A DNA stretch of 64,000 nucleotides from Saccharothrix tamanrassetensis (GCF_014203665.1 NZ_JACHJN010000008.1:328083-392082); one strand, 5' to 3'. Shown: positions 1-8,894, counted from the stretch's first letter. A program made the numbers and translations. Notes: generated by a model from the letters alone, not told the origin.

Positions 1-266
1 GGTGAGTGGGCGGGTGACACTTCCGGCTTGCCGCCGGCGGAGTCGGCGGGCGGGGTGTTGCGCTGGTCGCCGCCGGCGGGTTCGGCGCCGTCCTCCACTT
101 GGGACAGTCGTGCGGTGAGGAGTTCGACCACCGGCGTGCGGTCGCCGTGGGCGCGTTCGTGCTCCAGCACGCGCCGCAGCTCGTCCGCCGACAGCGACCG
201 GATCCGGTGCTGCAGGTCTCCCGTCGTCAGGTGGTCGTAATCCCTGATGGGGAAGTCATCGTTCAT
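1..266 (-). CDS. Small hypothetical protein, N-terminal part, cut by the window edge
   Basis: Reading leftward from an ATG at 266, an open frame runs off the start of the window after 88 codons. It begins MNDDFPIRDYDHLTTGDLQH and continues with a charged helical stretch (RIRSLSADELRRVLEHERAH), then a low-complexity tail rich in Pro, Ala, Gly and Glu. The first ~55 residues look like a short conserved actinobacterial helical domain in which a Tyr-Asp-His-Leu motif precedes a helix ending near Ala-His-Gly-Asp. I cannot give a function. The 153-bp gap separating it from the phosphatase gene on the same strand shows nothing obvious. No strong ribosome binding site is seen before this ATG. Confidence 0.6.
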   Translation of the reverse strand, partial: MNDDFPIRDYDHLTTGDLQHRIRSLSADELRRVLEHERAHGDRTPVVELLTARLSQVEDGAEPAGGDQRNTPPADSAGGKPEVSPAHS

Positions 267-419
267 GTCCGGTCGGCTACCCGCGTCACCAGGGCCGAAA
301 CGACCCCTCCTCGGACGCACGACTCGTACTTTCGCAGCCGCTCGACGGGTCGTCAGCGGCATCACCCAGCGTTACACCAGGGTCGGGCTTCCCGTTGCGA
401 CCCTGGTGGCCTGGTGGCT

Positions 420-1904
420 TCACGTGGGGTGGCGCGGGCTGCTCCAGCGGGCGAGCAGGACGGTCGCGTCGTCCTGCAACTCGCCGTCCTGGTGTTCCAG
501 GATGGCGCGGATGAGTCGGCGCGCGGTCTCGGGTGGTGGGTAGCCGGCTGCCGCCTCGCGTTGCAGGCAGTCGGCCAGCCGTGCGTCGCCGAAGGGCACG
601 CCGGTGCGGTCGCGGGCTTCGGTGATGCCGTCGGTGTGCAGGACCAGCCAGTCGTCCGGCTGCAGGGCCTCCTCGGCGATGGTCAGCGCGTGGGCGCCGA
701 GGCCGAGCGGTGGCCGGAGCCCGCCGGTCAGTGGTTTGACGACCTTGCCCGCCCGCATGACCAGGGGAGGCGGGTGGCCCGCGTTGAGGTAGCGGAGCCG
801 CCCGCCGGCCAGGTCGAGTTCGGCGAGCACGGCCGTGGCGGACAGCCTGCCGTCGGACGACCTGCCGTCGAACAGCTCTCCGATGGCCTCGTCCATGGCG
901 CGGGCCTGCTCGTACAGGCCGTGCCCGGCGTGGCGGGCCCGGCGGTGGGCGGCCAGCGCGGTCGCCGTGACGAGGCCGCTGCGCACGTCGTGCCCGGCCG
1001 CGTCGATGATGACCAGGGTGGCGGTGTGCTCGGACAGCGCGTAGTCGAAGGCGTCGCCGTTGACCTCCTGGCGCGGCTCCACCACGCCGGTCACCACGAA
1101 GTTGTCCACCCCCGCGGTCAGCGGCGGCAGCAGGGACCAGATCAGCTCGCCGCCGGTCGTGCGCGGCTTGGGCAGGCGTACCAGGTCGAACGCGTCGCCG
1201 TACTGGTCGAGCAGCGTGACCAGGTGCCCGAGCAGCATCGACAGCCAGCGGCACTGGGTGCGCAGGCCGGGGTCTTCGAGGTCCGCCGGGTCGGCCGGCC
1301 GCACTTCGAGCACGCCGAGGCGCTCGGCCCCGTCCAGCAGCGGCACCCAGAGGAGCGGCCGGCCGGCTGTCGTCGACGGCAGCGCCCGCACCTCCCGGAA
1401 CGCCCGTCCGGCCAGGGTGGTGTCGATCTGCAACGTCTCCTGGCGGCGGTCGCCGTTCGAGGTCGAAGCGCCGTTCACGCGGTGCAGGAGGCGCTGGTCG
1501 TAGTCGGCCAGGTAGATCGTGACCTCCACCCCGATCAGCCGGCACGCCGCCTCGGCGACCGCCGGGAGCCGGTCCGGTGGCGCCAGCTCGGCACCCTCCA
1601 GCAACCCGACCAGCGCGGCGTGGGGCCGCCCGAGGGGGCGGGAGTCCCGGACCGGGCGGCTGTACGACGCACGGTGCGCCCAGGTGACCTCGTCGAGGCG
1701 TTCGTTGACGGTCTGCGCCAGCACGTCGCGTTGCAGCGGGTCCAGCTCGCCGATGCCGTGGAGGTACGCGTCGATCTCGATCAGGCCGGAGTCGCCGCCC
1801 AGGCTGAATTGGCGCAGCCAGAGCTCCTCGACGGTCAGCTCGGCGCGTCGCAGCGCCAGGGCGAGGCTGCGTCGTTGCTCTTCGAGGCGGTCTTTGTCGG
1901 TCAT
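420..1904 (-). CDS. PP2C-type (SpoIIE/RsbU-like) serine phosphatase with GAF-like sensor region
   Basis: A 494-residue cytoplasmic protein. Residues ~1-90 are helical, ~95-250 look like a GAF-type sensor, and the C-terminal ~230 residues are a PP2C/SpoIIE phosphatase. The metal-binding motifs are visible: GDAFDYAL, the aspartate motif in IIDAAGHDVRSG, and the closing Asp in DDATVLL. Proteins of this family dephosphorylate anti-sigma-factor antagonists and so release alternative sigma factors; no partner-switching partner is seen next to it here. Its ATG lies 4 nt after the stop of the upstream GAF-ANTAR gene (2670-1909), so the two are almost certainly co-transcribed and translationally coupled. 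This suggests the phosphatase and the RNA-binding ANTAR protein respond to the same stimulus. Confidence 0.85.
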   Translation of the reverse strand: MTDKDRLEEQRRSLALALRRAELTVEELWLRQFSLGGDSGLIEIDAYLHGIGELDPLQRDVLAQTVNERLDEVTWAHRASYSRPVRDSRPLGRPHAALVGLLEGAELAPPDRLPAVAEAACRLIGVEVTIYLADYDQRLLHRVNGASTSNGDRRQETLQIDTTLAGRAFREVRALPSTTAGRPLLWVPLLDGAERLGVLEVRPADPADLEDPGLRTQCRWLSMLLGHLVTLLDQYGDAFDLVRLPKPRTTGGELIWSLLPPLTAGVDNFVVTGVVEPRQEVNGDAFDYALSEHTATLVIIDAAGHDVRSGLVTATALAAHRRARHAGHGLYEQARAMDEAIGELFDGRSSDGRLSATAVLAELDLAGGRLRYLNAGHPPPLVMRAGKVVKPLTGGLRPPLGLGAHALTIAEEALQPDDWLVLHTDGITEARDRTGVPFGDARLADCLQREAAAGYPPPETARRLIRAILEHQDGELQDDATVLLARWSSPRHPT

Positions 1905-1908
1905 GGTG

Positions 1909-2670
1909 TCAACGGCGGCGTCGCGAGGTGGACTGGGTCAGGCGTTCGGCCGCCTGCCGGAGGGTGATGCCCTGCCTGCGGGCGGCTTCGGCCAGCGCCA
2001 GGAACGCGCGCCGCTCGTCCACGCCGTCCCGGGCCATCACCACCCCCTTGGCCAGCGCGACCAACTCCCGGTCGCGCAAGCCGTTCTTGAGCCTCTCGGT
2101 GACGCGCTCGGCATCCCGCGCGGTTTTCATGTGGCTCAGCAGCATGGCCGCCTGCGTGGCGAACAGCACGAGCAGGTGCTCATCGCGGGCCCCGTAGAGG
2201 CCGGGTTCGCGGGCGTAGACCTTCAGCGCGCCGAGCGGGCGGGCACCGGCGACCAGGGGTGCGCTCAACGACGACCGCAACCCGGACACCACCACGCGTC
2301 GTGACCACTCCGGCCAGCGCTCGTCCCGCGCCAGGTCGTCCACGCGCACGACCACCCGGTCCTCCCACGCGGTGAGGCAGGGGCCGATGCCCAGTTGGTA
2401 CTGGAGCGAGTCGGCGCGTTGCACCACGCTATCGGTCGCCGCAGCTGTGACGCGTCCGCCCTGCTTGTCCCACAGCGAGACACCCGCCCCGGCGCTGCCG
2501 GCGACGGTCTGCGCCGCGAGCGAGGTGATCAGCTTCAACGCCGTGGCCACGATGTCTTCCGACAACAGCAGACCCGACACACGGGTGAACACACGGGCCA
2601 GTTCGTCTGCCATCGAGGCGTCCGACGACGTCGCCACAGCGTCACCCCCTCGTCGCCTTCTGTCCGCCAT
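1909..2670 (-). CDS. GAF and ANTAR domain protein
   Basis: A 253-residue protein. Residues ~25-180 form a GAF sensor containing the motif LGIGPCLTAW, with the Cys also seen in two of its neighbours. Residues ~185-245 form an ANTAR domain (LKNGLRDRELVALAKGVVMA, then a three-helix bundle ending in LRQAAERLTQS). ANTAR domains bind paired-hairpin RNA and antiterminate transcription; the GAF ligand is unknown. The ATG at 2670 is preceded by GAGGGT about 5 nt upstream. An internal Met20 is a weaker alternative start. It is the first gene of a two-gene operon with the PP2C phosphatase. There is no membrane segment, so it acts in the cytosol. Confidence 0.82.
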   Translation of the reverse strand: MADRRRRGGDAVATSSDASMADELARVFTRVSGLLLSEDIVATALKLITSLAAQTVAGSAGAGVSLWDKQGGRVTAAATDSVVQRADSLQYQLGIGPCLTAWEDRVVVRVDDLARDERWPEWSRRVVVSGLRSSLSAPLVAGARPLGALKVYAREPGLYGARDEHLLVLFATQAAMLLSHMKTARDAERVTERLKNGLRDRELVALAKGVVMARDGVDERRAFLALAEAARRQGITLRQAAERLTQSTSRRRR

Positions 2671-2786
2671 GCGTACCCTCGTGGACGCGCGTTTGAACCT
2701 GGCGCGTGGTCGTCCGTTCAGCGCGAGTCATGCCGACGAGCGGCAGCGCAAAGCACACCGGTGCGGGGCGACGGGCTGTCGCGGGG

Positions 2787-3548
2787 CTACTCCGCCTCGG
2801 GGCGGGGACTGCGTTGGACGATGTCGGCGATGAACCGTTCGGCCAGGTCGCGGACCTTGATGTTGTCCTGCTGCGACCGTTCGGCCAGCCGTATGAAGGC
2901 CTCGTCGGCGGTGACCCCGTGAGCGGCCATGATCACGCCCTTCGCCTGGTCGATCACGGCCCGGGACTCCAGCGCGCCGCGCAGCTGCGCGGCGAGTCCG
3001 GCAGCCTGCAGGTACTTGCTGTGGCTGCGCAACGCGGCCTCGACCGCCGCCGTGTACAACCCGAGCAGCGGACCGTCCAGTTCCAGGAACCCGTGGCCCG
3101 GTCTGGCGTAGGCGTTGATGGCGCCGGAGTGCTCGCTGTCCACGAACAGCGGCGCGGACAGGAAGCTGCCCATCGCGGCGGCGCGGCTCTCCCGCGCGAA
3201 GACCGGCCAGCGGTCCTCGGCTTCCTCGATCGTCGCCCGCACCAGCCGACCGCTCTGGGCGGCGTCCAGGCACGGGCCTGCGTTCTCCCGGTACTGGACA
3301 CCATCCAGTCGGGTGACGAGGTCGCTCGTCGCGGACGCGGTGAACGGCGTTCCGGCGTGGAGCAGCGTCACGCTCGCTTCGTCCACACCAGGGATCGCGT
3401 GGACCACCTGCTTGCAGACCTGGTCCACCAGGGCGCGGAGGTCGTCTTCACGGTCGAGTGCGTCCGCGAGGCTCTCCAGTGCGTTCGTGACATCGTCGAG
3501 CGCGTCGAGCAGCGGTGGACCCAGTTCTTCCGGTGACGTCAAGTTCAT
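2787..3548 (-). CDS. GAF and ANTAR domain protein
   Basis: A 253-residue protein when started at the ATG at 3548 (MNLTSPEELGPP). GAGGAG lies directly against this ATG. The frame stays open 46 codons further upstream, but that part is Arg-rich and lacks domain similarity. Residues ~25-180 form a GAF domain with the motif ENAGPCLDAA. The C-terminal ~60 residues form an ANTAR domain (ALESRAVIDQAKGVIMAAHG). The closest visible relative is the 1909-2670 product, which has the same domain order and the same GPC motif, so they are probably ancient paralogues. It is separated from that gene by 116 bp and may have its own promoter. Role: signal-dependent transcription antitermination, inferred from the family. 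Confidence 0.8.
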   Translation of the reverse strand: MNLTSPEELGPPLLDALDDVTNALESLADALDREDDLRALVDQVCKQVVHAIPGVDEASVTLLHAGTPFTASATSDLVTRLDGVQYRENAGPCLDAAQSGRLVRATIEEAEDRWPVFARESRAAAMGSFLSAPLFVDSEHSGAINAYARPGHGFLELDGPLLGLYTAAVEAALRSHSKYLQAAGLAAQLRGALESRAVIDQAKGVIMAAHGVTADEAFIRLAERSQQDNIKVRDLAERFIADIVQRSPRPEAE

Positions 3549-3893
3549 CTCCTCGTCGATCGACGAGGCCCCTCGGCGAGCACGGCACGAGAGACATCCG
3601 CAGGCCACTCGACTCTCACGCGTCGGCGCTGCGATGTCCCCACCAGCTCTTGTTTGAACCGGACGACTGTGCGGACGTCGGTGCACTCGTCCTTCACAAA
3701 CCAGTCCGCGACGGCCACCGCTGTCGGCAGGGAACCGCGTCGGACCCGAAAAGGGTACACCGTTCGGTGACGAACCTCTTCCCCGCGGGCTCGCACCGCG
3801 AGCGTGCGGAACCCCCGTCCGAGTTCGTACCCTGGCACCTCACGGGCTGGGTGGTGACGTCATGCCGGCCGCACGACCGCTGGCGAAGGACGG
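3549..3893. other. Divergent intergenic region between two GAF-ANTAR genes
   Basis: This 345-bp stretch separates oppositely transcribed GAF-ANTAR genes and must hold both promoters. A leftward open frame (about 97 codons from 3838) spans most of it and runs into the neighbouring gene in another frame. Its codon usage is mixed and I see no domain, so I do not call a gene. No clear operator palindrome was found. Confidence 0.4.
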
Positions 3894-4601
3894 ATGTTGG
3901 ACGGGCAGCGTCGAGACCGGCTCACGCGGATGGTCACGGAGTGCACCACGGCACACGGACGTTCGGGATTGGCGCAGGCGCTGTGCGACGTGTGCGTCCG
4001 TGTCCTGCCCGGCGTGGACGCGGCGGCGTTGACCTTGCGCGGTGACGCGCGAGCCCAGGAGATGATCGGCGCGAGTGATCGTTGGGCCGCCCGTCTGGAG
4101 GAGATCCAGTACACGGTGGGCGAAGGACCCGGGGTGGAGGCGTTCGACATCGGCGGCCCGGTCCTCGTGGGGGACCTGAGCGCCGACGGGGCGCGGTGGC
4201 CGGGCTTCACCGCGAACACCGCGTCGGAGGACCTCGCGGCGGTGTTCGCCTTCCCCCTCCAGTTCGGCGGCATCCGGCTCGGCACCCTCGACCTCTACCG
4301 ACGCCGCCCCGGCGGCTTGTCCGCGGACGCGATCGCCGATGCCGCCGTGTTGGCCGACCTGGTGACGCTCGCCCTGCTGGAGCAGGACGAACTCGCCGGG
4401 GACGACGACCGGCTGCGGATGGTCGTCTCCTACCAGGACGTGAACGTGGCGACCGGAATGCTGGCCGCGCAACTGCGGATCGGTCTCGAAGACGCCTTCG
4501 CCCGGCTGCGGGCGCACGCGTTCTCGTCGGGTCGGTCGGTCTTGGAGGTGGCCCGCGACGTGCTCGCCCGGAGCATCCCCCTGGACCAGCTCGCGGACTG
4601 A
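3894..4601 (+). CDS. GAF and ANTAR domain protein lacking the GPC cysteine
   Basis: A 235-residue protein. GAF-type sensor at ~15-165, ANTAR domain at ~175-230 (DVNVATGMLAAQLRIGLEDA, then SVLEVARDVLARS). Where the sister proteins have GPC, this one has GEGPGVEAF, so the conserved Cys is replaced by Gly. The ATG at 3894 is preceded by AAGGA. It is followed 45 bp downstream by another GAF-ANTAR gene in the same direction. Expected role: cytosolic sensor plus RNA-binding antiterminator. The diverged ANTAR leaves some doubt about RNA binding. Confidence 0.78.
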   Translation: MLDGQRRDRLTRMVTECTTAHGRSGLAQALCDVCVRVLPGVDAAALTLRGDARAQEMIGASDRWAARLEEIQYTVGEGPGVEAFDIGGPVLVGDLSADGARWPGFTANTASEDLAAVFAFPLQFGGIRLGTLDLYRRRPGGLSADAIADAAVLADLVTLALLEQDELAGDDDRLRMVVSYQDVNVATGMLAAQLRIGLEDAFARLRAHAFSSGRSVLEVARDVLARSIPLDQLAD

Positions 4602-4634
4602 CCGTCGCTGCGGGCGTGGTGGCGCGGTGAGCCG

Positions 4635-4640
4635 TATGCT
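4635..4640 (+). promoter_or_regulatory. Probable -10 box (TATGCT) for a leaderless transcript
   Basis: TATGCT ends 6 nt before the GTG start codon at 4647. That spacing places the transcription start on the start codon itself, as in the leaderless mRNAs common in actinobacteria. No Shine-Dalgarno sequence is seen. Inference from spacing and the TANNNT pattern. Confidence 0.4.
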
Positions 4641-4646
4641 GCTCGC

Positions 4647-5384
4647 GTGCCCGGTGTCCACGACCAGATCGCCAGCGAGTTGAGCGAACTCACGGCGAGC
4701 CTGGTCGGACAGCACGACGCCGACTCGGTGCTGCGCCTGGTGACGGCCGCGTGCACGAAGTTGCTCGGGGCGTCGGCCACCGGCGTGATGATGGTCGACC
4801 CGCGTGGCGGGATCAGCGTCGTGTCGGCGTCCGACGAACGGGCGCGGTTCGTCGAACTGCTGCAGAGCCAGATCGACCAGGGCCCGTGCGTGGACTGCAT
4901 CCGCGGCGACGTGGACGTCGGCTGTCCGGACCTCGCGGCCGAGTTGGATCGCTGGCCGTCGTTCGGCCAGGCCGCCTTCGACACCGGTTTCCGCGCGATC
5001 CACGCCGTCACGCTGCGCCTGGACGGCCGCCCGGTCGGCGGCCTGAACCTCCTCTACACCCGGACCGCCCACTGGGAGACGTGGCAGGAACGACTCGGCC
5101 GCGTGCTCGGCGACCTCGCGGTGCTGGGCCTGTCCCAGGAGCGCGACCCGTCCCGCATGCACCGGCTGGCGGAACGGACCTTGACCGCGCTGAACGACCG
5201 CGTGCTGCTCGCGCACGCCACCGGCTTGGTCGCCGGCGTGCTGGACACCGACACCGGACAGGCACGGAGCCTGATCTCCGACTACGCCGCCAGGCGTCAC
5301 GACCCCCTCCGCGACGTCGCCCGCGCGATCGTCGACGGCGGCGTCGACCCGGCCGCCCTGCGCCCCACCCCGGACTCCCGCTAG
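4647..5384 (+). CDS. GAF and ANTAR domain protein, cysteine-rich sensor
   Basis: A 245-residue protein starting at a GTG (MPGVHDQIASELSELTAS). The GAF domain (~10-165) carries three cysteines close together, QIDQGPCVDCIRG followed by VGCPDL. This is richer than in the three sister proteins and could suit redox or metal sensing (inference). The ANTAR domain covers the last ~65 residues (LTALNDRVLLAHATGLVAGV). The gene probably has its own leaderless promoter (TATGCT at 4635) despite lying 45 bp after another GAF-ANTAR gene. It ends in a convergent region facing the ABC permease gene. Confidence 0.8.
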   Translation: MPGVHDQIASELSELTASLVGQHDADSVLRLVTAACTKLLGASATGVMMVDPRGGISVVSASDERARFVELLQSQIDQGPCVDCIRGDVDVGCPDLAAELDRWPSFGQAAFDTGFRAIHAVTLRLDGRPVGGLNLLYTRTAHWETWQERLGRVLGDLAVLGLSQERDPSRMHRLAERTLTALNDRVLLAHATGLVAGVLDTDTGQARSLISDYAARRHDPLRDVARAIVDGGVDPAALRPTPDSR

Positions 5385-5404
5385 CCGGCCCGGTCCGGGT
5401 CGGC
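5384..5404 (+). terminator. Short GC hairpin after the GAF-ANTAR gene
   Basis: GCCGGCCC (5384-5391) pairs with GGGTCGGC (5397-5404) with one G-T wobble and a 5-nt loop, immediately after the TAG stop. There is no T-run, as is usual in high-GC actinobacteria. It lies in the convergent gap with the permease gene. Confidence 0.35.
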
Positions 5405-5510
5405 TCGCCCGTCGGCGATCGCCGCCACACGCGGGGTCAGGACGGTGGCGGCCGGCGAACGGACCCGGAGCGGGTGACCGGATGGCGTGGTGCACGCAGG
5501 GGTCGTCGCG

Positions 5511-7769
5511 TCACGTTCGGACCAGGTCGGTCGCCCGGAGGTGCCGGCTGGCGACGAGGGTCGCCGCCACCGTCGCCAGGTAGAACGCCCCGACGAGGAC
5601 ACCGATGTGCGGCCAGGGAATCCGGAGCGTGAGCGCGTCGATACGCCATGCGGCGATGATGATCGACGGGACCGCGATGGCCGGCGCCAGCAAGGTGCTC
5701 ACACCGACGACCACGGCGGTCTCGATCAGCAGGACCTGCCTCGCCCAGCGGCTCGGCAGGCCGATGGTGATCAGTCGGCCGAGGTAGGTCCGCAAGGTGC
5801 CGACCTGCGACCTGGCCACGGCCATGGTGGCCAGCAGGGCGACCAGCGCCAGGCCGGCCACTGCCGCGTAGAAGGTGGTGGGCACGAACGGGGGGCTGGG
5901 CGCCTCGTGGACGCCCACGAGGCCGTGGTCGAGCCGGGCGTCCAGGATCGCCTGCTGCGCCGCGACGGCGTCGGCGTCCGGCACGCCGGTGAACACGATC
6001 CCGCCATCGGTGAGCGGCAACCCCAGCCCGCGCGCGGTCCCGGTGAGCAGGACGTCCCGCTGGGTGGCCCGCCACGACGGTTCGAGGTCGTTCCACGCCA
6101 GCACGCCACCGCCGCGCAGCAACTCCGCCTCGGCGGTCGTCAGCGGGCGGTTGGTCAGCCGGCCGGCCTCCTCCGGGGTGTCCACGGCGAGCACGCCTTC
6201 CGCGAGCCGCAGGCGGATCGGCGGTTGTGCGAAGTCGACCCGCCGGGTGACCGCTTCGACCGCCTCGGGCGGTGGCGGCTGGGTGAAACCGCCGACCCCG
6301 CTGAGCACCACCTGGTGCGGGGGCACGAGGGGCACGGACCTGGCTTCCTGGGTGGCGGCATCGGTGGCCACCAACGTCAGCAGGGCGACCGGCGCGGCGA
6401 GCACCGCGGTGAGCACCGCGACGGCGGCGACGGCCCTGCCCCGGTTGTGCAGCAGTCGTTGCCGGCCGAGCCGCAGCCGGGCCCCGGTTCCCGGCAGCCG
6501 CCCGATCACGCCGCCGACCAGGTCCGGTGCGGCCAGGAGCACCGCCACACCGATTGTTCCGGTGAGCAGCATGGCCTGCGGGATGCCGTCCAACCTCGCG
6601 ACCTGGAACACGATCACGCCGCAGGTGACGATGGCGGCGCACCGCCGCACCAGGGCGGTTGCCGCGGGTCGGTTCCGCCGCGGGCCCAGGACCACCGCCG
6701 CGAGCAGGCAGGCGGCAGCGGTGATGAGCAGTAGCTGCCCCACCGGTGACCACAGGCCGGGCAGTTCCGGTAACGGCTCGGCCTTCCACCGCGCGACGAT
6801 CCGCCGAGCGAGCACGCCCAGCCCGACGCCTGCCGCCACCCCGAGCACGGTCGAGATCATCGTCCACGCCGTGATCGCCAGGCCGACGCCCGCCACGGCG
6901 CGGGGCCGGGGGATGCCCAGCGACGTCAACACCGCCAGGCTGTCCGACGACCGGCGCCTGGTCAGCCCCAGCACGGTCAGCACGGACAGCAGCGGTAGCG
7001 CGAGCGCCGGGATTCGGTGCACCAGCGGGAAACGCTCCACCGACGACCGGGCCTCGCGCGCCAGTTCGGTCCGCCGGTCGGTGATCCCCCCGGTCAACTC
7101 GGCCGGCGGAGCGCCGATCGCCGATCCGACGGCCTCCACCACCCGGTCCCGATCGGCTTTCCCGCCCCAGTACAGGGTGGCGTAGGCGGTCACCCCGGCG
7201 ACGCCGATCCCGGCGAAGCTGCCCCGGCCCGCCAGGACGGTCTCCCAGTCCGAGTACCGGTCGTCGGCCGTCCCGACGACCCGGAAGGTGTGGTTGCCCG
7301 CCAGCACGGACACGGTCTCGCCGCCGGGCCACATCGACCCGCTGAGCACCACCTCACCCGGTCGTTCCGGCCACCGCCCGGTCACCAGCGAGAAGCGCTC
7401 CGGGAACGGCCCGGCGGCCCAGTCCGCCTCGACGTACTTCGTCACGGGCGGGTCGAGCACGGCGGCCCTGATGTCCAAGGACGTCACGGACACCATCGCG
7501 TCGGACGCGCCGGCCCGGCGTGCCGCCGAGGTGATCGTGCCCACCAGGTCGGCGTTGCCGGGGGTCAGGCCGAAGACCGCGCTGAGGTCGGCTTTGGTGT
7601 CGAAGCGGCCGAGGTCCCGTTCGACGACCTGTGCGCCGGAGAGCGGGAACGCCTGCAGGGTGATGAACAGGGCGGTCAACACCGCGGCGGTCACGCCCGC
7701 GACGGTGCTGGACCACGCGAGCGCGCGGTTGCGCATGAGCTTGCGCGCCAACGAGAGTTCGAACCTCAT
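5511..7769 (-). CDS. FtsX/MacB-like ABC transporter permease
   Basis: A 752-residue membrane protein starting MRFELSLARKLMRNRALAWS. The ATG at 7769 overlaps the TGA of the ATPase gene (ATGA), so the two are coupled. Layout: one N-terminal membrane segment (~18-40), a ~190-residue extracytoplasmic domain, a central set of membrane segments and a C-terminal FtsX core, i.e. the double-FtsX plan. This family works with a LolD/MacB-type ATPase in export of peptides or lipoproteins or in antibiotic resistance rather than import. Placed after two secreted I36 genes and a SARP gene, it may export or protect against a product of this locus, but the I36 proteins have their own signal peptides. The substrate is unknown. 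Confidence 0.82.
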   Translation of the reverse strand: MRFELSLARKLMRNRALAWSSTVAGVTAAVLTALFITLQAFPLSGAQVVERDLGRFDTKADLSAVFGLTPGNADLVGTITSAARRAGASDAMVSVTSLDIRAAVLDPPVTKYVEADWAAGPFPERFSLVTGRWPERPGEVVLSGSMWPGGETVSVLAGNHTFRVVGTADDRYSDWETVLAGRGSFAGIGVAGVTAYATLYWGGKADRDRVVEAVGSAIGAPPAELTGGITDRRTELAREARSSVERFPLVHRIPALALPLLSVLTVLGLTRRRSSDSLAVLTSLGIPRPRAVAGVGLAITAWTMISTVLGVAAGVGLGVLARRIVARWKAEPLPELPGLWSPVGQLLLITAAACLLAAVVLGPRRNRPAATALVRRCAAIVTCGVIVFQVARLDGIPQAMLLTGTIGVAVLLAAPDLVGGVIGRLPGTGARLRLGRQRLLHNRGRAVAAVAVLTAVLAAPVALLTLVATDAATQEARSVPLVPPHQVVLSGVGGFTQPPPPEAVEAVTRRVDFAQPPIRLRLAEGVLAVDTPEEAGRLTNRPLTTAEAELLRGGGVLAWNDLEPSWRATQRDVLLTGTARGLGLPLTDGGIVFTGVPDADAVAAQQAILDARLDHGLVGVHEAPSPPFVPTTFYAAVAGLALVALLATMAVARSQVGTLRTYLGRLITIGLPSRWARQVLLIETAVVVGVSTLLAPAIAVPSIIIAAWRIDALTLRIPWPHIGVLVGAFYLATVAATLVASRHLRATDLVRT

Positions 7770-8476
7770 GACACCCTCTCGCGGACGATCGGGCGGCCGT
7801 CGACCATCTCGTACACGGTGTCGGCCAGCTCCTGGCACCGCTCGTCGTGCGAGCACACGACCGCCAGCGAGCCCTGGTCGCACAGCACCCGGATTAGCTC
7901 GAAGAGCTCGCGCGAGCTGCGGGAGTCCAGCGCGCCGGTGGGCTCGTCGGCGAGCAGGACGCGGCGCTCACCGACCAGCGCCCGCGCGATGCCGACCCGT
8001 TGCCGCTGCCCACCGGACATCCGGCTCGGCACCCGGTCGCCGAGGCCTCCGAGCCCGACCCGTGCCAGCTGTGCGGAGGCTTGGCGCAGCGCCGCCCGGC
8101 GTCCCACGCCGAGCGCCTCCAGCGGCAGCGCGACGTTCTCCAGCGCGGTGAACTCCTCGATCAGGTTGTGGTCCTGGAACACCACACCGATCGTCTCCAG
8201 CCGGAGCCTGGCGCGCCGGCTCTCGCCGAGCAGGCCGAGATCGGCCTGCCCGACGAGAATCCTCCCGGCATCGGCGGTGTCCAGCCCGGCGATCAGGTTG
8301 ATCAGGGTGGACTTGCCCGAGCCGCTCGCCCCGAAGACGCACACGAACTCCCCCTGGTGCGCCGTGAGGTCGGCGTCCCGCACCGCCCGGACGGTCTCGG
8401 CGGCGGAGACGAACGACCGGCTGACGCCCTCGACCACGAGCCACGGGTCCGCCGAGCGGGAGGATCGGGTCAGCAT
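7766..8476 (-). CDS. ABC transporter ATP-binding protein, LolD/MacB family
   Basis: A 236-residue ATPase. Walker A GASGSGKST, Q-loop VVFQDHN, signature SGGQRQR, Walker B VLLADEPTGALD and H-loop CSHD are all intact. The ADEPTGALDS form is typical of the LolD/MacB/FtsE group that energises FtsX-like permeases. Its ATG at 8476 lies inside the 3' end of the I36-type gene (which stops at 8470-8472), a 7-nt overlap, and its TGA overlaps the permease start. The order I36 protein, ATPase, permease therefore forms one tight operon. Role: drives the adjacent permease. Confidence 0.9.
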   Translation of the reverse strand: MLTRSSRSADPWLVVEGVSRSFVSAAETVRAVRDADLTAHQGEFVCVFGASGSGKSTLINLIAGLDTADAGRILVGQADLGLLGESRRARLRLETIGVVFQDHNLIEEFTALENVALPLEALGVGRRAALRQASAQLARVGLGGLGDRVPSRMSGGQRQRVGIARALVGERRVLLADEPTGALDSRSSRELFELIRVLCDQGSLAVVCSHDERCQELADTVYEMVDGRPIVRERVS

Positions 8477-8844
8477 CCCCGGTCAGTCCTCCAGGACGAC
8501 AGCTTGTTGTCGTCCAGCGAGTTGATGTCGGCGTCGTTGCTGACCGAAGCCATGCCGACGCAACGGCCCCGACCGTTCTGGTCGTGGTACCACGCCGCCC
8601 TCACGTTGGTGCGGTTCTTCCACGACGACATCTCGTCGTTGTTCGCGAGCGCGATGTTGGCGACCCCGTTGAACGGTGCCCGCTCGCCGATCTTCACGTA
8701 GAAGTTGTTGTGCTTGTAGATGCAGACCCGGTCGGCGCCGCAGGCGTCTGCCTTGACCTCCACGTCGGCGGAGGCGACGCCGATGCCGCCCGTGATGATC
8801 GCCCCTGCGATGGCCCCGGCGATCGCCAGTTTCGCGAACCTCAT
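8470..8844 (-). CDS. Secreted peptidase-inhibitor I36 family-like small protein
   Basis: A 124-residue protein starting MRFAKLAIAGAIAGAIITGG, a Sec signal peptide with probable cleavage after ASA near residue 26. The mature ~98 residues hold four Cys (35, 41, 95, 124), suiting two disulfides, a CIYK motif and a C-terminal SSWRTDRGC. This matches the I36/SMI-like beta-gamma-crystallin fold seen in many small actinomycete secreted proteins; actual protease inhibition is not shown. The ATG at 8844 has AGGGGA upstream. It is a paralogue of the next upstream gene, with Cys at the same positions. The last codons overlap the ABC ATPase start, an unusual coupling of a secreted protein to a transporter. 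Confidence 0.8.
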   Translation of the reverse strand: MRFAKLAIAGAIAGAIITGGIGVASADVEVKADACGADRVCIYKHNNFYVKIGERAPFNGVANIALANNDEMSSWKNRTNVRAAWYHDQNGRGRCVGMASVSNDADINSLDDNKLSSWRTDRGC

Positions 8845-8894
8845 GAAATCCCCTGTTCTTCGTTCCGACCCGCGCTTGTCGGCAGGCTGGGGCA

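Noticed and set aside
99..1967. Long rightward open frame opposite the PP2C phosphatase
   Set aside because: It is the antisense shadow of the phosphatase gene; the translation lacks any domain and has abnormal composition (Gln, Arg, Val rich).
3545..3838. Leftward ~97-codon frame across the divergent promoter region, with a fairly protein-like middle
   Set aside because: Mixed codon bias, overlap with the GAF-ANTAR start in another frame, no recognisable family and no convincing ribosome binding site.
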